From Microvelia longipes (taxonomy: Eukaryota > Arthropoda > Insecta > Hemiptera > Veliidae): a stretch of 64,000 nt of DNA. Where the stretch lies: contig JACMZG010001911.1 in the NCBI GenBank assembly GCA_018340805.1, positions 52,866,673-52,930,672 on the forward strand, written 5' to 3'. Shown piece after piece: positions 1-11,450 of this stretch (position 1 is its first letter; each line of letters starts with the position of its first letter). Both the position numbers and the translations under genes were made by a program. The notes below the pieces were generated by a model, which did no database searches, was not told the DNA's origin, and saw only the letters and a program-made list of their open reading frames with translations.

Positions 1-815
1 TTCCCGTGTTTTAAAAGTCATTTAGAGGCTTCGCATGATTTTTTTTAGTAAGAACCTAAGGTAGTTAGGTCAAAAAGTGATACCACGTAAATAGCGTAAT
101 ATATTGCAAAATATCAATGTTATTAACTTAATACCTGGATTTACGACACACTTTGTCGTATTAATAACTATCTACATAAATTTACATAATATAAGTTTCT
201 GTTAATCCACTTACCTTACTATTAGGGAGTTTACCCTGAAATTCTTTTAACTCAATCAGATTTTTTATTTTCTATGGTCTGTTTGTGGCGGGCTATCGAT
301 TCAAAGAGGAAATTCAGTTGGTCCGGTGTGAATAATTCAGCCATTATTATATCAAAAATATTTTACTCAAACTAAAATGAATTTGATGACAAAATACGAA
401 AAACAAAATTATGTAAATGATTTAGCAAAATGAAAACAGTGTTGCACTGATTAACAGGTCTTCATTTAGACACCTTTGGATTCGTACAACCTGGTCCACG
501 TTCAAACTTGAAATGCTTGATACTGCTTTATTTATGAAAGCTGTTACAATAATTGAACATTGTATTTGTATTAACTCTACTGTTTACTGAAAACATATGT
601 AAATAAAGTTTCTAATATATTTAACATTCGCCAAAGCAAGGCCACATTGTTGTTTATGACAAAGTGTGTCGTAAATCCAGGTAATAAGTTAATAACATTG
701 ATATTTTGTGATATATTACGTTACTTACAATGGTATCACTTTTTGACATAACTACCTTAGGTTCTTACTAAATAAAATCATGCAAAGCCTCTAAATGACT
801 TTTAAAACACGATAG
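1..815. mobile_element. Fold-back (inverted-repeat) DNA element, left end at or beyond window edge
   Basis: About 155 bp at the window start reappears as its reverse complement at about 657-812; matching blocks include the side containing GGATTTACGACACAC and the side containing GTGTGTCGTAAATCC. The region between is about 490 bp and holds a short minus-strand coding relic (252-344). This fits a non-autonomous or internally deleted DNA transposon with long terminal inverted repeats. Target duplications cannot be seen because the left end is at the window edge. Confidence 0.7.
252..344 (-). pseudogene. Possible Myb/SANT-like (zeste/Harbinger-type) N-terminal relic
   Basis: A 30-codon minus-strand frame inside the fold-back element begins MAELFTPDQL and ends IENKKSD before a stop. 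'FT.(D/E)Q...L...I..H...IENKK(S/T)D' resembles the start of Myb/SANT-like DNA-binding proteins that accompany PIF/Harbinger transposons, as I remember that family. Past the stop the frame reads VKRISG and then stops again, so it is broken. Only the first helix-like segment is present. The assignment is tentative. Confidence 0.35.
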
Positions 816-822
816 GAAAATT

Positions 823-897
823 TTAGGAAAAAGTTAGGAGAATGTTAGGAAAATGTAAGGAAAAAGTTAGGAGAATGTTAGGAAAATGTTAGGAAAC
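823..897. repeat. Short tandem repeat GTTAGGA(A/G)AAT
   Basis: Five to six imperfect copies of an 11-12 bp unit (GTTAGGAAAAT, GTTAGGAGAAT) lie directly after the right arm of the fold-back element. They may be a subterminal repeat of that element or an independent minisatellite. A few TTTTAGGAA-like units recur at 32,865-32,915. Confidence 0.7.
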
Positions 898-2229
898 GTC
901 TTTGAATACGGGCCTAAATCATGTAATATACATTTACAAAAGCTATAACATTAAACTTATAAAAAATGTTAATTCCATTTTGTCTATGTTGTGATATTTA
1001 TAAATATAATCTTCTTGTAAGAGCATTGTTTGTTGTTAGTTTATTTATTATTTTTAAGTTACAATTTATTTATGAAATATACTTTTTCTAATTTCTTTTT
1101 TATTTATTTTACATTTTAGTTCTTATTGTGTTGAATTAGTAATTGATTTGGACAAAGTGTGAATTAATAATTCATGCTAAATTAAATGTATTGTTGTTAC
1201 TTTCATGCTGATGAATTTTTGAACCTTCAAAACATGATCTAGGTTATAGAGGGGGACACAAAAATTGAAGTTTCACTTTTAAACTCAAACAGTCAAAATT
1301 TATTTCACGTGGCTGAACAAAATGTGTTTGTTAGTTGAACATAGAGTGTTTATCACCCTAAATAAGTGTAGGAGAAAGTACTTAAGATGTGTTTTATTTT
1401 CCTGCATTTAAATTCACTAATTTTAATGAATTTAACAGTCAATCAATTATTAAAAGTTAAGGTTTTCATTATTTTGATGTTTTTCATGGCGATTTATCGT
1501 CCAATGAGACTGGGGTGATTTTTTTCAAATTAGGCCTAAAATGACCTCTATACAAAGCAGTTATGTGCCCAATATGTTACATATTGTTTATTTTGGTTGT
1601 AAGGTACTCTTCAGCATTTTTAAAATCAGCTTTTTTCAGTTGAGTTTCAATTGAATTATTAAATTTTCAATAATTCATTGACTCCAAAAGGTAAAATTTG
1701 GAACATTATTTTTTTTCTTGGTTATGGTCACCTTAGTAACCAAAAAATTATTTTAATTTTTTTTTTCAATATTACCTTCCTTGTTAAAAAAATAATGAAA
1801 AGTGCATTTTCATTCTTTGTGGTTAAATTTATTATGCGAACTCGAGAGTAGATTAGCAGCAGTAGAACAAGAAATATTGGTTCTTATGTAAAGCCCAAAG
1901 AGTGTCAAACGAGGTCTATTTCATTAAGCTAGGTTGAGCCAAAGCCATAATATTAAGCCTCAAAAATTGGCCAAATTTCAAATTTTCTGTGTTTTATACA
2001 TTAAAAAACATTATTAACCAACATTTAATGATGTCATAACAAAATTATTTGTTGGATAGCCTAACTAGGCCCAATAATTGATTTTTATACCTAGTTTTAA
2101 GTCTCTAGCATAAACACACTGGCTCACATATTGACAGACAACTCTCTCCATTATTAAAAGGGGGTTGATCAAAGTCATATTAAAATTAAGAATGAGTTAG
2201 GTTTGAACAACCTAACTCATACGTTTGTA
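898..2229. other. Intergenic or intronic AT-rich DNA, no gene seen
   Basis: No plausible exon or family was recognised. The stretch holds homopolymer-rich DNA, a short minus-strand fragment of the 5S-derived composite repeat (CTCTAGCATAAACACACTGG near 2103) and a perfect 13-bp-stem hairpin at 2192-2220 (ATGAGTTAGGTTT / CCTAACTCAT). It may be an intron of the PAM2 gene whose last exon is at 3842, because that gene starts upstream. Confidence 0.5.
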
Positions 2230-2480
2230 GTTTGAGTTTCATGTCTTTACTTTTCCTCTTTTTTGTGTAGGAAAATTTATGTTTGTGCTATAAATCGAAA
2301 ATCAGGATTTCACCTGAATTATCTCTTTCTTGTGTTTTTAAGACATCTTAAGTGGTTTTAACCTAGTTTTCTGTCTGATGGTGTGTATGTCTGTTTTCAT
2401 CTTTGTGCCATGAGGATGAGTGCAGCGAATCCAAAGTAGCGAGGAAATTTTACGAGTTACCCCTTTCCTATTTTTTTTAC
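2230..2480 (+). repeat. 5S-derived composite repeat, internally deleted copy
   Basis: It has the 5' module of the family (a TTTCCTC...GTAGG start, then TCACCTGAATTATC, AAGTGGTTTTA and CTGTCTG) followed by the 3' module (GAGGATGAGTGCAGCGAATCC), with the 5S-like middle missing. Another piece, with TGCTAGAGAGTTGAAA, lies at about 2750-2850. Confidence 0.6.
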
Positions 2481-3234
2481 AGATAAGTTTTCAAAAGATA
2501 TTTTTTGGGTTTTACTTGGAAATGGTCTATTGTATAAGTCTTCTAACGTTCTATTATTCTTTGTGTTGAACCCCATAGGGAAAAGGTTAAAATATAGACC
2601 TTAGTTCCACAAATAATTTAGAAAAAAATTAGAGAAAATTCGGTTTTTACACCATCTCCAGACATAAAACAAAAAACTACATAAAATTTAATAGATAAAT
2701 ATTAAAAATCACATAAAGTCAAAGAATCAAACAAGTTCCCATTGTATTTATGCTAGAGAGTTGAAATTTTGAACAAAGATCTGTCTTTATGTTTTAGTTG
2801 TGCTGTTTGCAAAATATTTTTTATGACTTCATTAACTTGCAATAGTGACTCAGCAAATATTTATAAAAAACATAAGACACCGAAAAATGTTGCGATCGCA
2901 TTGAAATTAGGACCCATGTAGCTATGAACACCAGCAGGTTCATAGTCATAACACGTAACACAAAAATAAAATTGTAATACCTAACCTCCACTAAAAAAAA
3001 TCAGGAGTAGGGCACAATGTCTAAGGTATACATTTTTTTTAACATGCTGCCGGAAGAAACTAGGAATCTGATAAATTTAAATTAGAAATAAAAACTATGC
3101 TGACAAATTATGCATTCTACTATGTAAAAGAGTTCATGATCTTTAATTTCATTGAATTCTCATTTTTTTGACGTATTTTCTTTTGCTGGTTATAACCACT
3201 CATAAGTTATCTTATCTTGTATAAGACTTACATA

Positions 3235-3745
3235 TGTGCCAAGTTTCATCTCATCATCGGCATTAGTATAATTGTTTTTAAATGAAATAGAAAAATTGTT
3301 AAAAATCGGTAAATAATCCAATTGAGTTGAAATTCAGTACAAGTGTTTACCTTTACGCAATAAATAGGTATACAAAATTTTGTTTCAATGTGAAAATTAT
3401 ATCCATGATTTTTGTTGGATCATAACAGTTAAGCAGCATCGAGCGCGAATGGATGACCACTGGGACTGAAAGAATGTATTTTCTATCTGAGGTTGAGCGA
3501 AGAGAATCCGAATAGATGTTGCAGAATAAATTTAACAACTTGTATATTCTGAAAATGAGCTAGGCGAGTCCGAAGTAGAGAGGATGAGCGTAGAATTTGT
3601 AAATTCTTCAACTCTTCATTTTTTAAATTTGTAAATTCTCCATTTCCATTCATTACTTAATTTAATTTTTATTTCTTCTCATTTATACCGCCGGTATATG
3701 TATTATACAGCTGAAGTGTTGAGGAAAAGTTCCGAGGTACCCTGT
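3235..3745 (+). repeat. 5S-rRNA-derived composite repeat (SINE-like), copy 1
   Basis: It begins with AAGTTTCATCTCATCATC and carries a 5S rRNA-like stretch at about 3413-3470 (GGATCATAACAGTTAAGCAG, then a deletion, then ATGGATGACC). It ends with the common tail GGATGAGCGTAGAATT ... GAGGAAAAGTTCCGAGGTAC. The 5S portion corresponds to the internal promoter region. It sits just before the PAM2 exon. Confidence 0.75.
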
Positions 3746-3841
3746 ACCCGGTTTTTTATCTTGATTTACTTGAGAAGGATCATAATTGGGATATTTTTCA
3801 CTACTTTTGTAAATTTACTATTTATTTGTTATGTGTTTTAG

Positions 3842-4015
3842 GCAATGTTAGATGATGAAAAAGACGCATCGCAAGCTTTCAATGAAGTGACCTCCCGTAT
3901 TGGTGGTATGACCATACAGGATAAAACTCAAATAGTATCAGAATCTAAACTCAACCCTGATGCAGCTGAATTTGTACCTCGAGCACCCGCCAAACCATCT
4001 ACAGCGTCGGCTTAA
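3842..4015 (+). CDS. Terminal coding exon of a PAM2-motif protein (partial gene)
   Basis: After an acceptor-like GTGTTTTAG, an open frame of 57 codons runs to TAA at 4013-4015. The peptide has an acidic start (MLDDEKDAS), then SRIGGMTIQDKTQ, then SKLNPDAAEFVP, and a basic, Ala/Pro-rich tail. SKLNP.A.EF.P is the PAM2 consensus, which binds the MLLE domain of cytoplasmic poly(A)-binding protein. That points to a role in mRNA translation or turnover. PAM2 motifs occur in PAIP, eRF3, ataxin-2, Tob and LARP4 families, and I cannot tell which this is. The upstream exons were not recognised and may lie before the window. The start phase is assumed; base composition is clearly more coding-like than the flanks. 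Confidence 0.75.
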   Translation, partial: AMLDDEKDASQAFNEVTSRIGGMTIQDKTQIVSESKLNPDAAEFVPRAPAKPSTASA

Positions 4016-6273
4016 TCCTCCCGTCCCTCTTCTCTTTATTCCCTTATCAGATTATATTAACAAACAAGACATTTAATTTTGTTTTTTAAAAAATAGAGAT
4101 AATAGGTTATAAATAGAGAGGGAGGTTATAATGTTGAGAAAGCAATAAGTAGTTGATTTCTACTGTGTGACTACAATACAAATTATCTGAGAAAATAGTG
4201 ATTTTTAAGGAAAATTTTGGCCGTTAGTCCAAAATGAGACAAGAATAATTTAATTATAATCTAAATTTATTTTTGGAGTACAACCCATCACATCTCTAAG
4301 ATCTACATTTTCATTTATTTTTGGGTAATTTATTTACTAGGGTAGAAAAAGGAGTGTATGCAGCATAAAAAAAATTTGCTTAATACTGGTGCTAAACAAG
4401 ATTATGATGATTTGTGAGTGTTTGAATTTAAACCATTCAATTCTATCTAATCTCTTGAAAGTAATGGGAAATGAAATCTAAGTGAACAACAAAAGAGTAT
4501 TTATTAAAATATTATTATTCTGTTATTACTATTGATAGCCTCTATGGTAGAGGTTGTTTTAACGCTTGTGTTTATTGTACTGAACTTTGACGCCACGGAG
4601 GTCTGGAGTTTGCATCCCAGATTACACTCTTATTATATATATGGATTATTTTGTAAATGAATCATCACCAACTTTAGATAGGACGTTGAGTGTAATGGTT
4701 GCCATGACCTCCTAAGGTGTTTCCCACAAGAGTTATCCCTATTGTGTTATAAAGCTTTAAATATTATATATCTCCACATATTTATATCCTCTCTGTTTTG
4801 TTGTCTCTGACCAAACTTGCCAAGTTGCCATAGAATCTTGAATTTTCAATGTTAGTTATTTGCATTTATAAATATGTACATGAAAATATTTATTTCTCAC
4901 ATACATCTCTTTTTGTTTAAACCAATTGTCTCTATTCTTAAAATCAATTCAACCTAGAGTTTCCTTATATAGCCTTTTATTATTATTTTTAATCATCATT
5001 ATTTTTAAGAGTTTACTAGGTCAACAATTTATTTTATAATTGTTTATTTTTTACTTATTTTTCACTTAAAAAAATGATCTGTCTCAACATCAAAAATAAC
5101 TTTTTTTTCTAAGTCATTTTTCTTTTTATATTTTTTTAAATGGGTTTAGGGGAAAAATTGTAATTTGTAAAATTATAGTGTGATTTGAAAAAAAAAATGT
5201 TTTAAACTTATATAATACAACGCAACGACTGTCTTTTTCTTTTTATCTATTTTTTGTGTAATACTCATGTTAAATAAACAATAGATGAGAAAATAAAGAT
5301 TTGGAGAAATGGACTTAACGTTTAAGCTGTAGTTTAAGTGAATCCTAATATTATCTTTTTCCATTTGTGGACGAAAAGAATCACACGATTGTGTAGATAT
5401 TTGCTTGAATTATCTCAAATTTGTAATCTCATTATTTCTGCAATGCTTTTTTACTTGGAAATGTCAAAAAGTTGTTAAGTTCTGTATTTTTCTAAATCTT
5501 TATTTATTTTTTGATAACATTATTAGCTTAATTCAAGTCCAGTTACCAATATTAAATGTTAATTTATTGATCAACAAAATAAATTAATATAGATCATATA
5601 AATCAAGTTTAGTTAAATCATTGTTAACTTTCATTGCATTTATGGTATTTTTGTACTTTATCATACAATAATTTGGTGATTATATATTGAAGGTCATTAA
5701 ATATCAGAGGTAAATGTAACTGAAGTCAGTTTTACTTCACTGTCACAATTTATTTGTATGGATTTTTGTCCAATGTCTAGTAACACATGAAACTGAATAA
5801 TTTAAACAAACTTGACTAGTCATAATTTTATTTTAAACACTGACTGTACAAATCCTGGAGTACCTTTGCACCATGTTGTGAACTTTTAGTTCATTGCAAA
5901 CTACTTATTCTTCTGTTACTGGTATGAATTTATATACTCAGTGTATATTTTTCTAGTTTTTAGAAATATTTTCAGCTGACTTATTTTAGCTTTATTTGAA
6001 ATATCACACTTCACGCTTAACAGCTGTAATGGTGGAAGGGTGTAAAACGTTCATTTCTAGGGTCTGGTCAAGAAATAAAAAAACTGAAGAAAATGTGAAC
6101 ACTGGCTTCATCAAGTCCAAACTCTAGCTTAAATTCAGTAAATATCACAATTTATTTTTATTCATTTATCTTTTTAAATTTATGTATTTTTAGTGATACC
6201 CATTCATTGGCCCCAAGTAATAGTTGTAATTGACTCCAATTGCAAGCAGTATAAAAAAACTTTATTGTTTTTA
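4016..6273. other. 3' UTR and AT-rich intergenic DNA
   Basis: This follows the PAM2 exon and probably begins with its 3' UTR; the poly(A) site could not be fixed. At about 4665-4745 lies a fragment (TTTAGATAGGACGTTGAGTG ... GTTATCCCTA) that recurs at 60,228-60,305. The remainder is low-complexity DNA with no gene seen. Confidence 0.5.
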
Positions 6274-6397
6274 GCGAATTTTCATAATGAAAATGACGCT
6301 TATGAGGTTGTTCGGATGACGGAAGTTGAGGGTGGGAGTGAGTGGAATCGGTTCCTATTGGCTTCCTGATAACAAAAATATATGTCCGAAAAAAGTT

Positions 6398-6491
<94 letters not shown>

Positions 6492-7090
6492 TATATGTAT
6501 GTAAGAGTTTCTACCCTTTCGTATGGCGAACGATAACTCTCGAAGGCGTTTCAAATTGAAACGAAACTTTGCAAATCGCGAGATGTTGTGGAGGTTACGA
6601 GGCCTATTGTTTAAAAACATTATGACGTCATCAACCAAAGTTATGACGTCATGAAAAAAAAATTTTTTGAAACTTAAAATGGCTTCAAAACAAAGTATTT
6701 CGTGTTTAAGTAGACGGCTAGCTGAATCGATTAAGACCAATTTCAGCTCAATCGAACCATCACAAATGGCGCAATCGGTATACATATATATATAATCTTG
6801 TATATATGTATACGTCTAGGTCAAAGACTCGTACGATATCTGTTGGGTTCAGTAGTGTTAGAGGGTGAGGATATAGTATAAAAGAGAGACCTCTACCTCT
6901 TGCTCCATCATGATAAGCCTACTGTCCCAGGGAGACAGGACAAAAATGGCTTCCACTAAACCACGCCGAGCAAAGCAGGCCCGTAAAGCGGAAGAACCTC
7001 GAAGTAGTCTTTGTATGGTCGAAGTCATTCTAAAACGATTGCGACCGGTTTCAGCTCAGTCAGGCAATCTTAAGTGACGGAAACGGCATT
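6274..7090. repeat. Dispersed repeat carrying an internal (TA)n array
   Basis: It starts AGCGAATTTTCAT...ATGAAAATGACGCT and runs through a (TA)n array at about 6398-6498, then a segment with paired ATGACGTCAT motifs, then GCCTACTGTCCCAGG...GACAGGACAAAAA and AAGCGGAAGAAC. The start recurs at 62,397-62,600 and the tail at about 37,020-37,710. Coding-like frames across the TA array are artefacts. Confidence 0.65.
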
Positions 7091-7589
7091 TTTATTTAAA
7101 AACTAAAATCATGAATATATTTTTGTTTATAATTGTCCCGGCCGCCGCTAGGTTTATTTTTATCTCTATTTGTTTTGTTTTTTTAATGTTTTTGATTTGG
7201 ACAACACTGTCAGGGAAGAATTATGTTTGACGTATTTTATTCTAGTTTTTCGATTCGTTTCAATCGAACAATTTATTAGTTTAGACGGTAAAATATTCTT
7301 TTACGGGTTCTAACCAAGGTTCAAAAGGGTTTTTTACAGGTTCTTGTTCGATTATTGTTCGCGAAAACGGGACGTTTTATGTTACGGTTGTTCCTTCTTC
7401 GTATCGATACTTATACCAATAAAACTCTGTGAAAGTTAAAGCTGTCTGACTTTAAATTTGTGTAGCTAGAATGAATTCCGTGACGATTGTTGCGCGATTG
7501 CCGGCACAATAATACTTCTTAATTTTAATATTATAGCATACTATTAATTATAGAGTATGAATAAAATCTCAATTAGCAAAATCAAATTT

Positions 7590-7860
7590 GCGAGAAAGCC
7601 TCTCAGGCCCGCGAAGCGGGCCTGTGTGGAAAGGCTGTGAAAATTCGCTAGATACATGGCAAAATGCCATGTAACAAGAACAACACATAATACAAACCAA
7701 CAACAATGTGACCGCGAAGCGGCCACAGGGAGGCCCCCGGGCCGCGAAGCGGCCACAGGGAGGCCCCGGGCCGCGAAGCGGCCCGGCGGGCCGACGCCGT
7801 GGAGCGGACGAGGCGCGAAGCGCGAGGCCGCGTAGCGGCTACGGGCCAAAGGCCCGTATT
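7590..7860. repeat. GC-rich island of GCGAAGC mini-hairpins
   Basis: A GC-rich block in AT-rich surroundings is built from short palindromes closed by GAA or GTA loops: GCCCGCGAAGCGGGC, three CCGCGAAGCGG units (two followed by CCACAGGGAGGCC), GCGCGAAGCGC, GCCGCGTAGCGGC and GGGCCAAAGGCCC. The open frames across it (for example 7544-7849) are composition artefacts. Short relatives (agCGAAGCgag) occur in the tail of the 5S-derived repeat. Confidence 0.8.
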
Positions 7861-9017
7861 ATTTAATGACATCTGTCTGTTCACAGTTATTAATTTTTTC
7901 AGTTCTTTGTCAACTTATAAGATAATTATGTAAAATATAAATAATTATAATATTTTTTTTTACTTCTAAGCTAGATATAAAAATATAAATTATTATTTAT
8001 TATTTAATATACTCTTTCTAAACCTGGTCAAAAATTGTAGTAACCAAATCAAGGGCTCTAACTCTTCAATACCTTAGACTTTCAAAAGGTTTTTTCAGTG
8101 TTTAGTAACTAATTAATTTTTCCCCTCTAATTGATTTTATTGTGTAGTAGTTTAATAGTATAACCATGGTAAAATAAACTGATATAATACATTTTATTAT
8201 TTTTTTATTGATTTTATATTTTTTTTTAAATTTTAAAACATTAAAAGGTTAGAGACCACAGTATTTAGAATTATATTTTTTTTTAAATTATCCCTTGTTC
8301 AAATAATAAGCTAACAGTTTAGAAAAACAATTTTAATTTTTTATAAAAAGAAGGCATGTTGTTTAATATAAAGTCTGCCTGTCATTTTTGTTTATTTTTA
8401 TGTTTGTTGCAAATTATGAAAGAAAAATAAACTTATAAATATCTCTGAAAGCACATGTAGATGAAATGTTCGGCAAGTAAACAAAATAATAACACTGTGA
8501 TAGCTTGATTTTTTAAGGAGCATAAACGATTAAATCAACTATTTGCAGCATTGTGGTATTGTCTTCTTACCAATTTTAAACATTTTATCTACATGTGGTC
8601 TACGATATAATTTCAAGGACTTGATGTAATTTTGTTCACTAAACAAAGTACCATGAATGCAGTGAACCCTTTAATAAACTAAATAAACAATTATCTTTCC
8701 CTTTATTTTATTTTTGAATGTTTTTCTTTTTTTAATACAATGTATGACAATTCGATTTTTAAAGTAAACTCTAAACTAAAAAATATTTTTATATCAATTA
8801 TTGATTTCTACCATTGATTGCATTGTGCTGCTACTTTTTATTTTTCATTATTATTAAAGTTTTTATTCTTATTTTTTCCGTGGGTAGCATGATAGATCGA
8901 AATGTTTTTATTTTCTTATCTGGTTTTTGTTATTATGGTTGTTATGATCTCATTGAACAGTTTTTAGTGGATTTTTTTAAATTTGATTAATAGGTCGGAA
9001 ACATATTTTGGTCATAA

Positions 9018-9087
<70 letters not shown>

Positions 9088-10389
9088 GAAACATATATAA
9101 TGTTTTATTTTACTTTCCTTCACTGCTGATTGATTTTAGATTCAATTTAAATAGTTTAAATTTGATTGGCTGCAATGAATTTAGGGCCAAGTTAGTTTGA
9201 ACTATCTGATTAATATAAGGTGTATATAAAGGTTAGGAGTTAATTTATAGAACAACTTTTCAATTTATAATTAAATTGAAAAGTGCCTTTGGCTTGGCTG
9301 ATTAAGAAAGAATATATCTGATCAAAATAGATTGGAATTACTTATTCCAATCTAGAACTTGATTTATCAACCTAGGAGGTCGACTTACACCCCCTAGTTA
9401 CATTGTTGCATTATTTCTGACAATTAAGCATGACACATAAACCACAATGGGTAAGTCCATTGTGGCTTAATTTTCAATTACTGTTACTAAAAATAATTTT
9501 CAGTTATGCCGAATAATGTCATTTTTCATTAACTTAATTTTTAAACATTTTGTAAAATAATCATAATAGCAATACCAAATAAGAATTTGAAAATTATATA
9601 AAATTAGAAATAAAATAAATATTTTTATTTCTCTGTTGTTATTAATTTATTTGTTTCTTTATAAAAATAAATATTAATTATAAATAAATAAATAAATTTA
9701 ATTAATGAATTATTATTTAAATAAACTGTATCATGTTAATGAGTTTAGTAAAAATAAATGTAAAAACTACCACTTTATTTGGAAATATTTTTTATTAAAA
9801 TTTCAAAAATTCGTTTCAATGTTAAATTTATACAAAATTTGCCAAAATTGTTAAAATAAAATGTTCAGCTGATAAGTTTGGCTCTGGTTATGTAGCCAAA
9901 TGTTTAGTTATACTTTTGTTGATCTTTTAATCGAATTCAAATGACACAAGAAATAAAAATTTACTTATTAGACTCTTTATAAATAATAATAAATAATTTA
10001 ATTTAAATTTAAGAAATAGTTGAATTTTTATATTGATTTTACCTTGATTTTCTTTTATCTAGAACAAATTGGTCTAAAAGTACCTCCTATAAATTATTAG
10101 AGATGAATCTAATAAAGTCTGCTTTACTCTTCTCTCTAAATTTATGTGAAATAAAATTTGTTGTATTTTTTAAACCAGAAATGAACCTGAAGACGGACCA
10201 CTCAGGTACTAATCAGACCAACCAACCAATTGCACTAAGGACGCCATTAGTGTAAATAGGGTTGTAGTTATAGGAAAGTTATAAATTAAGTCACAAAAAC
10301 TTTTTTAAGTTTACACTACTTTAAATATAAGTGGGAAGTGATTCAAAAATTCTTTTGAATCTTGCTAAGTGAAAGAAAAACATTATTTA
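7861..10389. other. AT-rich intergenic DNA with (TA)n
   Basis: No gene was recognised. It contains a (TA)n array at about 9017-9086 and several perfect short hairpins (9257-9288, 9329-9352, 9438-9470). Confidence 0.6.
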
Positions 10390-11090
10390 TTACTTTTCTT
10401 AATTTATACCATAGGTATAATGGAAAAGTATTGTGTTAGCACTAAAAATCTGAAACGGATTTCCTCCTGAATTATCCTGGCTATACAAAGTTGTCTACCT
10501 GTATGTGTGTGTGTCTCTGTCATCATCGTAGCTCCTACCATGGTTATGTCAGGGTGTTAATACTTTGTGCAAAAATCAATTATTAACTCTAGTTGTGACA
10601 CCATTACTCAGCAAACGTTTAAAAAATGAAAAACTCAAAAAAATTGTTAAATTGGTCTACAAATTTTGCACACATGTCATATTACTATATAAGATAAGCA
10701 AATGTGCCAAATTTTACCATATTATCATAACTACGACTCACAGTGAAATCAGACCTATGAAATTTGGCACGAGTGTATTTTTTATAATAATACACAAGTG
10801 TTCAAAGTTTCATTTCAATAAGGGCAGTGTATGGTTTTGTGGGATTTCTTTTAATAAGAAGCTTCTAGTGTGGTCAGTAGGTGGATGGGTGACCACTGGG
10901 ATTGAAACTTTTTTTTCTCGTGTAAGGAAGAACGAATTGAAACCAAAGATGCCCTAAATTTATCGCACATTGTCCACTCTGGATTCGAATGATAAAGAGT
11001 CAAAAATGGTGAAGATGAGGATAGTAAATCTGATAAGGTGCGACAAAAGTTCCAAGATACCCTGCACCCAAATTTTTTTAATGATCCATC
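10390..11090 (+). repeat. 5S-rRNA-derived composite repeat, copy 2
   Basis: The 5' module is at 10390-10560 (TATACCATAGGTATA, GTCTACCTGTATGTGTGTGT, CATCATCGTAGCTCC). A 5S-like stretch follows at about 10862-10905 (GTGGTCAGTAGGTGGATGGG, then TGACC). The tail GATAAGGTGCGACAAAAGTT leads into CCCTGCACCC. The 130-codon frame across it is not a gene. Confidence 0.75.
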
Positions 11091-11144
11091 AAGAAGAAAT
11101 GGAAATTGATTATTTGTTTTTCTAAAGTATTAAATGTCTTAAGT

Positions 11145-11450
11145 GTTATCCTTTTATGTACCAAGTGAGTGTGCTAAGTTCAGTCCAATATGACTAGTAT
11201 TTTAATATCTCTGGTTTTTTGTTGGATCACAAAAGTTAAGCAGCATTACGAAAGGTCAGTACTTGGATGGGTGACCACTGGGGATAAAAAGATTTAATTT
11301 CTGCCTGAGGGCATGCAAAGCAAGTCCAAAGACACGGTATAAATAATTCAGGTATTTTTATATTCTAAAGAAAAGTAAAGTATGTCCGAAATGCTCAAAA
11401 ATATCGTAGCAATATCTTAAGGAAAAGTGCTGAGGAACCCTATTGATGTA
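11145..11450 (+). repeat. 5S-rRNA-derived composite repeat, copy 3 (best 5S match)
   Basis: Positions 11224-11288 carry the clearest 5S rRNA similarity in the window. GGATCACAAAAGTTAAGCAG is followed by CAT and then GGTCAGTACTTGGATGGGTG plus ACC. These match the 5S A-box and C-box regions in order and spacing. The copy lacks the 5' module and follows copy 2 almost directly. Confidence 0.8.

Noticed and set aside
7544..7884. Two long minus-strand frames (Arg/Ala/Pro-rich)
   Set aside because: They are translations of the GC-rich hairpin island; the residues simply repeat the hairpin units and no family or splice context fits.
10565..10957. 130-codon plus-strand frame
   Set aside because: It coincides with a 5S-derived dispersed repeat whose other copies do not keep the frame.
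11224..11288. A real 5S rRNA gene
   Set aside because: Only the internal ~65 bases match; the 5S 5' and 3' ends are missing and the flanks are those of the dispersed repeat.
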